DNA from: Alopecurus myosuroides
Lineage: Eukaryota; Streptophyta; Magnoliopsida; Poales; Poaceae
Direction of reading: 5' to 3'
NCBI GenBank assembly: GCA_028641055.1
Contig: CM054062.1
Coordinates: 177,402,726 to 177,466,725 of the forward strand
DNA length: 64,000 nt
In this document: piece by piece, positions 45,360 to 56,509 of the stretch
Layout of the letters: every line of letters begins with the position of its first letter
Position numbering within the stretch: position 1 is the first letter of the stretch
Translations under genes and position numbers: made by a program
Notes under the pieces: generated by a model
Database searches by the model: none
Told to the model about the DNA's origin: nothing
Seen by the model: the letters and a program-made list of their open reading frames with translations, nothing else

Positions 45360-46160
45360 TCAGGTATCACTGTTTGCACTGAACTCGACCTCTGGGGCGT
45401 TCTCCTTTGTGAGGGGCATCACGGAGTGGTCCGTGGTTTTTGCTATCTCCACCAGTTGTTCCTGCATCCCGAAAGATTTAGCGATTTCATTGAACTCAAT
45501 GTTGCACTTGTTGGATTTTTGGAAGTCGCCGTCGATGGTAATTGTGCCATATTCCCCAGGTAACTTGAGCTTCAGATAGACGTAATGTGGTACTGCCATG
45601 AATCTTGTGAACGTTATTCGACCAAGAATGGTGTGGTACTGTGAGGGCGACTCGACTACTTCAAAGTCGAGGAATTCTCGCTTGTAATTGCTTCGATTGC
45701 CAAGAACCACCTCCAGATTAATTATTCCGAGTGGGCGGACCGCCTTCCCTGGTACTATCCCGTGAAAGGATGTCTCTGATTCTGCGAGTTCGTCCAGGTT
45801 CCTGTTCATCCGACGGCGTGTGTCCGCGTAAATGATGTTGATTCCGCTGCCTCCATCCATGAACATGCGAGCTAACTCATAGTTGCCAATGTGCGCCTAG
45901 ATGACCAGAGCAGCGTGTCCTGGTCGATAGACTCGCGGGGGATGATCTTGCTTGGAGAAAATTATTGGTTGATCAGCCATGTTCAAGTACTCGGGCTTTG
46001 TTGGTGGGGCTTGGACAGCCATGCATATTTGTCGTGTGTTCGTCTTCTGGACTCTGCGCGATGGACAAACCTTTTGTATCATTCCTAAGAGTCCCGCGGG
46101 GTTGGGGTACATGTTGCCTCTCTGATTTGCGACAGGCGGCGAAGGTAGAGCGGCTAGCAC
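45360..46160 (-). pseudogene. pol: Tat-B aspartic protease region
   Basis: The protease motif is FMDGGSGINIIYADTRRRM. A stop at 45897-45899 (CAG in Tat-A changed to TAG) cuts the segment just before NYELARMFMDGG. The downstream stop before RT at 45360 is shared with Tat-A. The N-terminal part (MADQPIIFSKQDHP) remains open to 46160. Confidence 0.85.
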
Positions 46161-48217
46161 CGCGTTTTGGTTTCTTGGAGGGGGCAGGGGTTGTGTGGGT
46201 GGAATCCTTGGTTTCCTCCTGGGAGCTGCGGGTAGCCTTGGCTGACTGCTGCTCTGTTTTTATTCGAGAAGGCCTCATGTATGTCAATGAATTTTCGGCA
46301 ATCCTTGAGAAGGTGTGTAGCCTTGGTTTTGCCTGTGCGCTTATCTGTAAATAGATGTAGCGTGCAGTAACCATCAAGGTCCTCCTCGGGAGTTTTATCT
46401 TCTGTCTTTGGTTTCTACTCGCGGCATCCACGGCGTCCAGTGGCGCGATTTCGCGTGAACTCGGCCGCTACTAGTTCTTCTCGATCGTCGTGGTCATAAT
46501 ACTTTCTCCTTTTGTTCCGACCGTGACGATCGTCTTCAGGTGCTGGCGAGGATGCCTTTTCGTTGCGCACCCACTCTTCTCCATTGGCCCATCTTTCGGC
46601 TATAGCCATTATCTCTCCAATAATCATCTCGTCCCAGTTCTTCTCTGAAAGCGGTTCGTTGGGCGCCCTTGGCGAAAGCTTTGACTGCTACCTCTTCTGA
46701 TATGTTCCCCGCTGTGTTCCTAAGTGTGGTCCATCACTGGATATATTCGCGAGTAGACTCGCCACTTTTTTGCTTGCAGGCTCGCAACTCCTCGATGGTT
46801 GCTGGTATTTTGTACGTTACCTGGAAATTCTTGCAGAAGTCAAAGTGTAGATCGTCCCATGACCCTAGCAAGCCTTTGGTCTCCCTTCGAGCCAGCTGCG
46901 TGCCGCTCCTACAAGGTGTAAGTTGAGGTATTGCATAGCTGTGTTTTTGTTCCCACGTTGGCATTTTACTGCCGTGAGGTAATCCGACAGCCAGGACGAG
47001 GGCTCTAGCGAACCGTCGTATTTTGTTACTTCCGTACTAAGCTTTAATCTCTTGGGTAGAGGCGCCTCGCGGATGCTGCAAGTGAAGCATAGTGCGCCGC
47101 AGGTCTCTTCGTCAGAAGAGGTGGATGGGGAACACGCGCGGTTCCTGGCTGCTCGGGCTTTGTCCACCTTATTTTGCGCAATGTCCGATCGGGCGTTGTA
47201 CCCCGACTGATCGCGACCGATCTCCTTTCGTGGCTCCTTGCTGCGATGTCGCGAGCTGTGATCTCGATCCCTCGGGCTGCCGTCGCTGCTACTCGGGCTG
47301 TCGTCGCGTCGTCGGGCCTCTTTTCCTCGGGCGCGGTGAGGTGATTTTTCCTTCCTCGGCGATGTAATCCTATGCATGTGAGGCGTTTCTTTATCTTTTT
47401 GCGCGGCTGCTTTCTTACGATCGTAGGAGGCAATTCTGGCGGCTGCCATGCCCAACCCTTTCTGGACTTGCCTGTACTGGTCTGCGCGGGGGTCGTTCTC
47501 CCCTGATTGATTTGTCTACATGTGGGTGGCTGCGGCCAGCATCGCGGCGGCTGGAGTTGTCGGATACACGTTGTCATCCTCGTCGACACGCATAAGGGAG
47601 GTTTCGAGTGACTTACTGATTCCAGTCAGGGACTCGCCATCCATGGTCGCGGCCCTTGAGACTTATCTTTTCCTCGCGGGATGATTCCCGACAGAATGTG
47701 TTTTGGATAGCGCGGCTCGGCGGTGGCTTGACTCATCTGCTAATCTCTTCCGCTCGGCTAGATCTATGCGAGCTTCCTTGATTAAAGTTGCCGCTCTCAC
47801 TAGGTGGTAGTGGTAGGCGGTCATATCCTCATGAGGGGATCCAGCTGCGGGCGGTTTACTTGTGCGGATGGCTTCCTTTGCCCTGTTCCAAGCTTCTCGT
47901 GAGACGTTGATGGTCGTGCGTTCCTTTAGGCTATCTTCGGGTGGGTGGCTCGATCCTGCCATGCAGATTTGGGCCAGATATGGCTCGTGAGTCCTAGGCG
48001 TAGTTTGGAGAGCGTTCCTGACCCGAGAAGGTTCTTCTGCGGATAGGGTGTGGAAGTTGCGGGTGTTGAGGCGGATGGATTCACCGCTTTTTGATAGGTT
48101 GCGATCTGCGTAATGGGGGCAACGAATCGACACCTCCTGGGCTAGAGATCGACCCAGATCCCGATCCTTCGAGATTGGTTTGCTCGGGGAAGTGAAGAAT
48201 TCCCTCCTTGTTGGCAT
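46161..48217 (-). pseudogene. gag: Tat-B gag
   Basis: Gag is longer here than in Tat-A because the N-terminus survives: MPTRREFFTSPSKPISKDRD at 48217, then a Glu/Arg/Ala-rich part (DLAERKRLADESSHRR). The core capsid region follows (TKYDGSLEPSSWLSDYL, AARSWLEG, frameshift, SWDDLHFDFCKNFQVTYK, EELRACKQKSGES). Shared lesions with Tat-A are a TAG at 47516-47518, the frameshift near 46880 and a TGA at 46734-46736. A TAA at 47663-47665 (TAC in Tat-A) is private. No zinc knuckle was recognised. Confidence 0.85.
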
Positions 48218-48243
48218 AGAACTGGAAGCTCCCGAACGTCAGG

Positions 48244-49946
48244 TGATGCATGTAAAATGCATAGATGAATTTTGCATATTTTCACATGGTTTTCTATTAC
48301 ATATTAGATCATATAAGGGTATAATTCAATGTTTTATAGTATTTTGGGGTTAAATTACAAAGTCCCCCAACTTTTATGGAATTAACCCTGCCTGTCAGAA
48401 ACCCCGTTTTCTATATTTTTGACGTTTCAGGGGGCAAACTTCCGCGAAATCACCTAAAAATCCGCGGGGGTCATTTTCTTGGAAGGAGAAGACTTGCGGG
48501 CGAAGGATCCACGAGAATTGGGCAAGGAGGCCCAAAAGAGGACCCTCCACGTGGCCAGATTCCTTGGCCGCGTGAGAGGCCCCCTTTTGGCCCCTGTGGG
48601 CCCAATTCCTTCCATCTTCGACTTACCGACTCTGTCTTGACCTAAAACCGACTATAAAAAGGGTCCCCTGTACCCTTACGGAGAGGAGCGCCACCGAAAC
48701 ATCGAAACAGAGACCAGAAGTTCCAGATTGGAGGGGGAAAACTCCGGCGGGGCGCCGCCGGTGTGATCTCCTACCCCTCCAACGTCATCTCCATCGACAT
48801 CTCCATGAAGAGGGAGTAGTCCACCCCAGGGCTATGGGTTTGTGGAAGTAGCACTTGTATCTCTCTCTCTATGTGCTTCACTAATTAGATCCGTATGAGC
48901 TGCCTCACATGATTACGGGCACCGTTGTAATTCCTATGTGGTGGATCTTTTCTATGAGTTATTGAATCTGAGATTGTAATTGTTTCTCTTGAGTTATTTG
49001 AGTAGATGTATCTTATGTACCCCGTTCTTATTTGCTAGCTTTGATCAATCTAGTTCTTGAGAGCGTGTGTGGGGTGATGGGTGCATTAGTTCGAGTAACG
49101 GGGGGTGGCTAGTGCTGTGAAAGTGACAGAAGTTCAGCGATCCACTTAGGTTTTGTTAAACCTTTCTTAGTTACCTCACTAGGGATAAAAAGGAGTACCT
49201 TGTTACCGGGGATTTGAAGTGACACTAATCAATCTCCATGACTAGGTCTAGCAAGTTCTTACTTCAACTTCATGTCACATTGCTTAAAGCTATACTCTGG
49301 TTTTTCCTTAATTATCGAGGTGTTATGATTTATTTCGCATCTTGGTGGAGTATAAGAGGGATCAATATGACCGTAGAGATCTCTATGCTAGGACGTGATG
49401 CCCATATGAAAGTACTCAATGTTAAACATGTTATTGTAATCTCACATGTAATTCTTTATGTCCACCGTCTACCACTTTATTTGAGAGAATGCAAGTGTGA
49501 AACCACGAACCCCGGTCCTATTTTAAATATAATAAAACACTCTAGTTACTTTGCTGCAATTTACTTTACTTGCACTTTACTTTACTTGCATCTCCAATTC
49601 GAATTTACATTATCTCCATCACCACTTGCATCAAAAAAATACAAAAACAATCCATTGCATATTTATTTTCTCATTTGCATTTAGTAGTAGATTTAATTAT
49701 TTCACATTTACTTTCAGTTTTGCATTGCAATTTAGAAGTCTCACACCTTGTGCTTGACAACGACTTGGTGAGGTTGAGGGCACAAAATTCTCTACTTGTT
49801 TGCAGAATCCTGGAGGAAGCTTGGAATACAACTGCTGAAATACTGGATCCCCAAGAGTTTGATATAAACCCTCGAGTCACCCTCGTGGGGAAGAAGGCTT
49901 GCCACTAGCTACACACTCTGCACTTGGAGTCTCAACCTAGCCATCA
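48244..49946 (+). mobile_element. E-type solo LTR (first duplicate)
   Basis: This is a complete 1703-bp LTR starting TGATGCATGTAAAATGC and ending CTAGCCATCA, with TATA box CTATAAAAAG at 48652-48661. It is flanked by the perfect TSD TCAGG (48239-48243 and 49947-49951). It sits in the Tat-B leader, between gag and the PBS. Confidence 0.9.
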
Positions 49947-50117
49947 TCAGGGTGATACTTTTCTCCAAGTCGCTAAATACCGGGCGTGATTCCGGCAAGT
50001 GAGGGGCGACGATGACCGATCCGATTCGGATCGGATTGGTTGGAGTCAAAATTCTGGGGCTCCAGCGTGAGTTGGTTGTCGATGCGGCCGAAGATGCCGG
50101 AGATCCAGCGCCCGCCG

Positions 50118-50137
50118 TTCCCACAGACGGTGCCAAT
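50118..50137 (-). promoter_or_regulatory. Tat-B primer binding site
   Basis: The minus strand reads TTGGCACCGTCTGTGGGAA. The second copy in X' keeps TTGGCGCCGTCTGTGGGAA. It is adjacent to the LTR end CGACA. Confidence 0.8.
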
Positions 50138-50630
50138 TGTCGAATATGCATCTCAACAAGTCCCTCGGGTGATCCCATAGGGTTTTGATTAGGAGAACGT
50201 GTGGGCGTTGGTGACAATCTTCGGCTAAACAGGGGGCACGATTTACCCAGGTTCGGAGCCCTCGAAGAGGTAAAACCCTTACTCCTGCTCATGTCGATCT
50301 GTATTGATGAGTAGATCGGTTACAATGAATGGTGCTCAAGTCGAGAGTATGATCTCGATCTCAAGGCTTTGGTGGTGCGATGTTGCTTGTCCCTCACCTG
50401 GAGATTCTCTTGGCCTTATATAGGTGGCCAGGTCTCGAATCGTACCCGGGGGGGGATACAAACCCTAAACCTAAGTCGGTTACAAGTTTCCTAACTTGAC
50501 CCGCAAGGCCTTGCGGGTGGGCTTTAACTGGGCCTTCTAGAATCGTCTGTGGCGTCTCCCCTTGGGCTTGGGTCTTGGGCCTTGGACCGGGTAGCCTTAC
50601 CCGATAGGTCCAGGAGTCATCCCTTCGTCA
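50138..50630 (-). repeat. Tat-B 5' LTR
   Basis: The LTR is 493 bp and on the minus strand runs TGACGAAGGGATGACTCCTG to ATATTCGACA. The minus-strand TATA (CCTATATAAGGCC) lies at about 50414-50426. It aligns with the Tat-C 3' LTR and the solo LTR at 62784-63273. Confidence 0.87.
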
Positions 50631-50910
50631 ATGGGTGGAGTGTGTGCGGAAGCATTGTTGAGAGCGACAAACTGCTGTCCACAAGCCTTGTAATTATAAC
50701 TCTCTTTTGTATAAAAATCAGGTATGCAATTGCATACCCTCGAATTTTTGTTTACAAAGTAGTCTTTTTGTTTCTAAAAAAAACCATTTGCACATTAAAA
50801 ATTAATTTTGAACAAGAATATGACCATTAACATGTGGGTTACATGTCGCGTAAATTACACCATTCAATTTTTTTTTTGAAACATGAATCCTGTATTGTTG
50901 GGCTAGTTTT

Positions 50911-51077
50911 GACGAAACAGTCTTTCGCCCCGCTTTATAAATAAAGCACAACGGCCAAACAGATACAAGGTGATGAGAAAATCCTCTTACACAGCAGATC
51001 AAAGATAAACAAAAAAAAACAAAGGAAACCAAACTTGCCACCAAGGACCTGGAGCGAAATCTAGAAGTACCTAGTCT
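50911..51077 (-). mobile_element. 5'-truncated LINE tail in X
   Basis: The minus strand ends TAAAGCGGGGCGAAAGACTG plus a short A tail, the usual 3' end of grass L1-type LINEs. Flanking direct repeats of about 27 bp (50884-50910 and 51078-51104, containing GTATTGTTGG and CTAGTTTT) are its TSD. Confidence 0.72.
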
Positions 51078-51620
51078 TGAATCCCGTATTGTTGGACTAG
51101 TTTTTGCGAGTTGAGTTTTCGGAAATACGTGTGCCTTCTTTTCAAAAGTGATGGGAGTAATCGTATCAAAAAAAAAAGTGAAGGGAGTAATAATAAGTGA
51201 ATGAAATGGGCTTTGGAGTGGAGAGTTGACTAGGAAAATGACACGGCCAACTGCGCGCGTTGTAATTACCGCGAGCTCGAACACGCAACCGCGGGAAGGT
51301 AGCGCCGCGTAGAAACTGCGTAAATGGGATTGGGTTCTTGTCTCGGCCGGAGAAGGTGGTAACGGCACGCAGTGGTTGCTCGCTAGCTATACCCCCCATA
51401 GCTCGCTTAGAAAGCTCCGTTGCGTCGTTGTCTAGCGCATAGTGTTGTCACCACTTGCGTTTCGGTGACCGCATGGCGACGTTGACCGCGGTGGCGCATA
51501 TGTGTACGCAGGTCAACTGGGCCCGTGCAGGTGCAGGAAAACCTGTCTCGACTCCTAATGAGCGAGCGTGAGCCGTTGTGCGCCTCATGTACTGTAGTAC
51601 TCCAGATGAATCAATCACAA

Positions 51621-52454
51621 GTGATGTGAAAGTGACAGAAATTCAGCGATCCACTTAGGTTTTGTTAAACCTTTCTTAGTTGTCTCACTAGGGATAAAAA
51701 GGAGTACCTTGTTACCGGGGATTTGAAGTGACACTAATCAATCTCCATGACTAGATCTAGCAAGTTCTTACTTCAACTTCATGTCACATTGCTTAAAGCT
51801 ATACTCTGGTTTTTCCTTAATTATCGAGGTGTTATGATTTATTTCGCATCTTGGTGGAGTATAAGAGGGATCAATATGACCGTAGAGATCTCTATGCTAG
51901 GACGTGATGCCCATATGAAAGTACTCAATGTTAAACATGTTATTGTAATCTCACATGTAATTCTTTATGTCCACCGTCTACCACTTTATTTGAGAGAATG
52001 CAAGTGTGAAATCATGAACCCCGGTCCTATTTAAATATAAGAAAACACTCTAGTTACTTTGCTGCAATTTACTTTACTTGCACTTTACTTTACTTGCATC
52101 TCCAATTCGGATTTACATTATCTCCATCACCACTTGCATCACAAAAATACAAAAACAATCCATTGCATATTTATTTTCTCATTTGCATTTAGTAGTAGAT
52201 TTAATTATTGCACATTTACTTTCAGTTTTGCGTTGCAATTTAGAAGTTTCACACCTTGTGCTTGACAACCACTTGGTGAGGTTTAGGGCACAAAATTCTC
52301 TACTTGTTTGCAGGATCCTGGAGGAAGCTTGGAAGACAACTGCTGAAATACTGGCTCCCCAAGAGTTCGATATAAACCCTCGAGTCACCCTCGTGGGGAA
52401 GAAGGCTTGCCACTAGCTACACACTCTGCACTTGGAGTCTCAACCTAGCCATCA
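51621..52454 (+). repeat. E partial 5' LTR
   Basis: This is the last 834 bp of the LTR, corresponding to 49111-49946. Its left edge joins flank X within an AGTG microhomology. Confidence 0.87.
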
Positions 52455-52464
52455 AGCGTTTTTC

Positions 52465-52482
52465 TGGCTCCGTTGCCGGGGA
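52465..52482 (+). promoter_or_regulatory. E primer binding site (Athila type)
   Basis: TGGCTCCGTTGCCGGGGA lies 10 bp after the LTR and has one mismatch to the standard Athila site TGGCGCCGTTGCCGGGGA. Confidence 0.85.
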
Positions 52483-52800
52483 GCCATAGGTGAAGGAGTT
52501 GTCCAAGGGAGCTCACAAGAAGTCTTCATCACCAACAAGGTGTGCAAACACCTAAGCTTGGGGAGGTTGCACCTATGAGAGTACCGTCCTTTCTATCTCC
52601 ACCTTCTTTCAAGTAGATTGTTTTGTTTCTTCTCTTGTTTTTGTTTTTGTTCTTGTTTTTGTTTTGTCTTGCATATTTTATTTTAGTTTGCATTTTATTT
52701 TTGCATTTAGTTATCTAGATTATTTTAGTATTTCGAATTTGCTTAGTTACTTTACTTTTGTTTTGCATAAAAAATTAAAAACTACATAAAAACTTGGAAA

Positions 52801-54147
52801 ATGGAGCAGAGAACTTATTGGCCATTCAGTGTTAAGAATTTCCCTCAAGAGCTAAATATTCCCGTTGAAAAATTAGAGGTAGATCCTAGTGTTATTAAAA
52901 TGATTTATGAATCTCGTTTCTATGGAAAGCCTAAAGAAGACCCTTTGTTCCATCTTAAGAAATTTGATGAAAGATGTAAAACTTTGAACTTGAATCATGC
53001 AAACATCAACACTGCTAAAGTTAAACTCTTTCCCTACTCACTAGGAGGCAAAGCATTAGATTGGATATTAAGATGGCCTCCTAGAAATTTTACTACTTGG
53101 TTCAACTTAAGGGCTGCATTTATTGAAAGGTTTTGTCATGCTAAAAAGAATTACAATGTTAAACAATTTCTCATTACCTTTAAACAAGAAAAAGATGAAT
53201 CAATGATACAAGCATGGGAGAGATTTAGAAGTAGAGCATATGGAATAGGGCATGGCTTTAGAGATTGGATACTTATGCATATGTTTTATAAGGGACTTTC
53301 TGAAACTTCTAGAGCCTTTTTAGATAATGAATGTGGGGGATCTTTTACTAGTACTAATGCTGCAAATACCCATGTTTTGCTTGAAAGTTTGCTCTTAGAG
53401 GTTAAAATTAAAGAGAGCTTAAAAAAGGCTGAAGTACCCGAGGATATTTTTGATGATCACTATGAGATTTTTAATATGCATAATAGAAAAGGAAAAGTAG
53501 AGGAAATTATGATGCTTACTGAAATTAAGGATCCATTGCTTGATTTAGAAAAAAGTAGCTTGCAAGAACTTATTGCTACTCTACAAAAATTTGCTAGTGA
53601 TCCCACTATAAATGTTAATCAACCTGGCTTTGGATCTTATATTGCTAATCATGTCTTGCAAGAAAAAATTACTAGGTACAAGAATGAGGCCATGATACCT
53701 CCTAAGCTTGGGGATGCATGGATCCCCAAGGTGCTAGTTTCAATTGGAAAAGAAATTCACCATGCCATGTTAGATCTAGGTTCTAGTGTATCATTACTCT
53801 CTAAAGAATTATATGAATTGCTAGAACTAGAAAATTTAGAAAAGTGCTCAAGTGAATTTGTCCTTGCTGATAACTCTACTAAACATGCTGTAGGACAAGT
53901 AAAATATGTTATGATTGAATTTCACATGACTTTCGTACCCGTTGATTTCATTATTATGGATATGGGGGATAAATCCCCTAGTCCTATTATTTTGGGTAGA
54001 CCTTTTCTTCGTACTACAGGTGCAATCATAGACTCCAAGGAAGGGAATGTCAAGTTTCAGTTCCCTCACAAGAAAAGCATGGAGCACTTCCCAAGGAAGA
54101 GGGGCACGCTGAAGAACAAGCTCCCTCATGAGATTTATCCCTCTTGA
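52801..54147 (+). CDS. gag-pro: Gag-aspartic protease polyprotein of element E
   Basis: This is the only long intact retrotransposon ORF on the plus strand (448 codons). Residues about 55-170 form a retrotransposon gag domain (DPLFHLKKFDERCKTLNLN, FPYSLGGKALDWI, WFNLRAAFIERFCHAKK). Residues about 300-430 form an aspartic protease: MLDLGSSVSLLSKELYELL, where the first Asp of DLGS is the likely catalytic residue, and IILGRPFLRTTGAIID. Athila proteins normally continue into RT. Here the ORF stops soon after protease with GTLKNKLPHEIYPS, so E could supply a capsid and protease but no polymerase. The start is the first ATG after the leader. There is no zinc knuckle. The intact frame in an element whose LTR is truncated suggests recent decay only. 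Confidence 0.9.
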   Translation: MEQRTYWPFSVKNFPQELNIPVEKLEVDPSVIKMIYESRFYGKPKEDPLFHLKKFDERCKTLNLNHANINTAKVKLFPYSLGGKALDWILRWPPRNFTTWFNLRAAFIERFCHAKKNYNVKQFLITFKQEKDESMIQAWERFRSRAYGIGHGFRDWILMHMFYKGLSETSRAFLDNECGGSFTSTNAANTHVLLESLLLEVKIKESLKKAEVPEDIFDDHYEIFNMHNRKGKVEEIMMLTEIKDPLLDLEKSSLQELIATLQKFASDPTINVNQPGFGSYIANHVLQEKITRYKNEAMIPPKLGDAWIPKVLVSIGKEIHHAMLDLGSSVSLLSKELYELLELENLEKCSSEFVLADNSTKHAVGQVKYVMIEFHMTFVPVDFIIMDMGDKSPSPIILGRPFLRTTGAIIDSKEGNVKFQFPHKKSMEHFPRKRGTLKNKLPHEIYPS

Positions 54148-56509
54148 TTATCAAGTAAGTAAAGCCTAGCTATATGGCTATAAAGAAAGCGCTTTACGGG
54201 AGGCAACCCAGTTGTTTTTGTTTGGATTTTCCTAGTGTCCTCTTGCTGTCTCAAGAGATTAGTTTTTTTTGTTTTTTTTTCTGGAGTTTTCAATAAAGAG
54301 TCAAGTCAAACCCATTTGGACTTATAAGTTGCTATCCTAGTACATGCAATTTCTGTTTCAGCACGAGTCTGCTCACCGTATGATTTTACGTTTTTTATTG
54401 GTATGTCTGATTGAGCTAATTTTTAGTATGTTCTTCAACTTTTCGTCCTCTATAAGCACAAAAATTGGCTTAATTTTTTGACGAGTCTAGCTTAGGGAAA
54501 AACGTTCGTTTTGCTGCTGCTGCTTTTCTGGACAGATTCTTCCTTCTTTTGTTTTATGCACTCTTTGGGCTTGGGAATCGAATTCCATGATTCTTTCAAG
54601 CAAGAGAGTGAACATACAACATAATGAACCTTATTGTCTATCTACTGGAGCATTTGATTTGGAATTTTGCACAGCAAGCATGTGATTTGTTTGTCCTTGC
54701 TAATCTCACCCCACAGAAAAAGAATGGGAGAAACATGTTTTGTGAAGTTTTTTCACAGGGAATAGAGGAGCTGCGCCTCAATACATCCAAGAATGGTGAA
54801 ATCCATTAGCTTGGGGATGTGATGAACACCCCACTGGAGCTACACTCTTTTGGTTAGCACACGTCTACTTTCTGTTTTTCTAAGCAAAGCATTTATCGTA
54901 GAGACTTGAAGCGTCTAGTTTTTGTTTTTATTTTTGTTTTGATAAGACCACCATCATTTTATATGAGATTGAGCTACTGGAGTTTGGGGTTGGAATGTAT
55001 TTAATGCTAGTATTCTGACTTGGAATAGGGATGCCATGGTTGATTTGAAGAGCTACATATGTTTGCATGATTTATAGGCTTTTTATGTGTAGAAATTTGC
55101 AATAATGTTGTCTTGAGCTATCTCTTATTCATGTCATTGATGTTAGTTGCTGGTTTATTTAGTTTGTCATGAAATGAGTAGTTCTATGGACATATGCATG
55201 CATAGTAGCTGGTCAACTATCTCCCTCTTGCTAGCCCAAAAATTTAAAAATTCCAACAAGAAAAAACTTGTTTCCAACACTCCTTAGCCAAGTATTCCCA
55301 GTGAGTCCACCATATCTTCCCATTAGCTTCATTGCTATTCCGAGTATGTTCACCATGTTATTGTGTTATTTATGTTCTAAATTAAGATATCCACTTTATT
55401 AATTTTCATGGGTTGAACTTGGGATAGGACTCTCACGAACTTTTGAAGGCACACTTTACTTTTTATGCATCTAATAAACATGACCCAATAATGGGAGCCA
55501 CAAGTTTTGCGTTTGACAAGTGTGTGGTTGGGAGCTAGCTATAAACGTGTATCACCGGAAAGCTTTCAACATTGCACAAAAAAATTACATTTGGTTGATA
55601 TCATGTACTTTTTTTTGGACTTCTGCCATGCCGAAATGAAATAGAGGAATAGTAAGTTTTGATCAGTAAGTATCTATATGACTAGAGAAACGCATTGGGC
55701 CGCTAATCCAAGCCATGCTTTATCATGGTGGAAATTTACTTACAGCTTGAGTGACTCTACAACACATCCTATAATAAAATAAGAAGCTATGCATAATAGT
55801 GAAGGAAAATAAAAAGGATGATGAGTCTACTCCGTTTGTTCATCTTGTCATTGTAACATGGGCTTGTTTCCATGTCATGGGGCAAGAGGTACCTCTTTGC
55901 GGTTCTCTATGATGTCATTAATACTTATTATGATTGTACAAATCTTATTAGGAATCTTAAGTTGAGTAATCATGGAGTAGGTTTTCACACTCACGGGGCA
56001 TGAGGCTTTCAACCACCTTGTCATTCTCATTACTTCAATACTCACAATTTTAAGATGCTAGTGATAAAGGGGCAATGAGAGTCCTAGATCAATGGATACC
56101 ACATTTCAATTAGTAAATTTAGTTGAATAATTTAGAGGCTAAATAAGACTTGATCATGTTTTACCTCTACTCAGTTTTCTCCAAAGTGTCCACCATATTT
56201 TCTATTCTCCATTATGCTATTCTTTGACCAATATAGGATTTTATTTTTCATTTTGTGTATGCATTTGGTCCATAGTGCTTTTATTTCATTATACACTTTG
56301 TGAGCTTTCATGAAGCATCTTTGCTTGCATATTTGATATTTCTTACAACATGAATTGTATATTGCTACTCATTTCTAGTATTAATCATTTGATTATATGT
56401 AGCATGAATAATCCTCCTTGATATCCCATGATTGTTTCAATATGCAAAACCCATCTTAGTTTTATCACCTTCATACTCGAGGACGAGCATGGGTTAAGCT
56501 TGGGGATGT
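54148..56509 (+). other. E non-coding 3' internal region and PPT
   Basis: The region has no conserved domain. Just after the ORF is AAAGCGCTTTACGGGAGGCA, the motif typical of this element type. The PPT (AAGCTTGGGGATG, ending 56508) directly precedes the 3' LTR. Small frames such as 54624-54809 are judged random. Confidence 0.75.

Larger units (their letters stand above)
34575..50630 (-). mobile_element. Tat-B: sister copy of Tat-A with 5' LTR preserved
   Basis: It reads right to left: 5' LTR (50138-50630), PBS, leader (interrupted by element E at TCAGG), gag, protease, RT, RNase H/integrase (ending 42227), then antisense aORF2 and aORF1, the latter interrupted by a solo long LTR. The 3' LTR and first aORF exon are lost at the junction with F (about 34574). 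It is near-identical to Tat-A wherever both exist. Confidence 0.9.
49947..51620. repeat. Flank X: duplicated segment (Tat-B 5' leader, PBS, 5' LTR and outside flank)
   Basis: These 1674 bp are repeated as X' at 58221-60206 with about 2.6% substitutions in the first 690 bp. At about 51620-51626 X joins the middle of an E LTR through the short homology AGTG. Confidence 0.88.

Noticed and set aside
50620..50630. TGACGAAGGGA next to the Tat-B 5' LTR as a polypurine tract marking a 3' LTR
   Set aside because: The solo LTR with TSD ATGAC shows this stretch is the LTR's own first 11 bases, and the PBS lies on the other side, so it is a 5' LTR.
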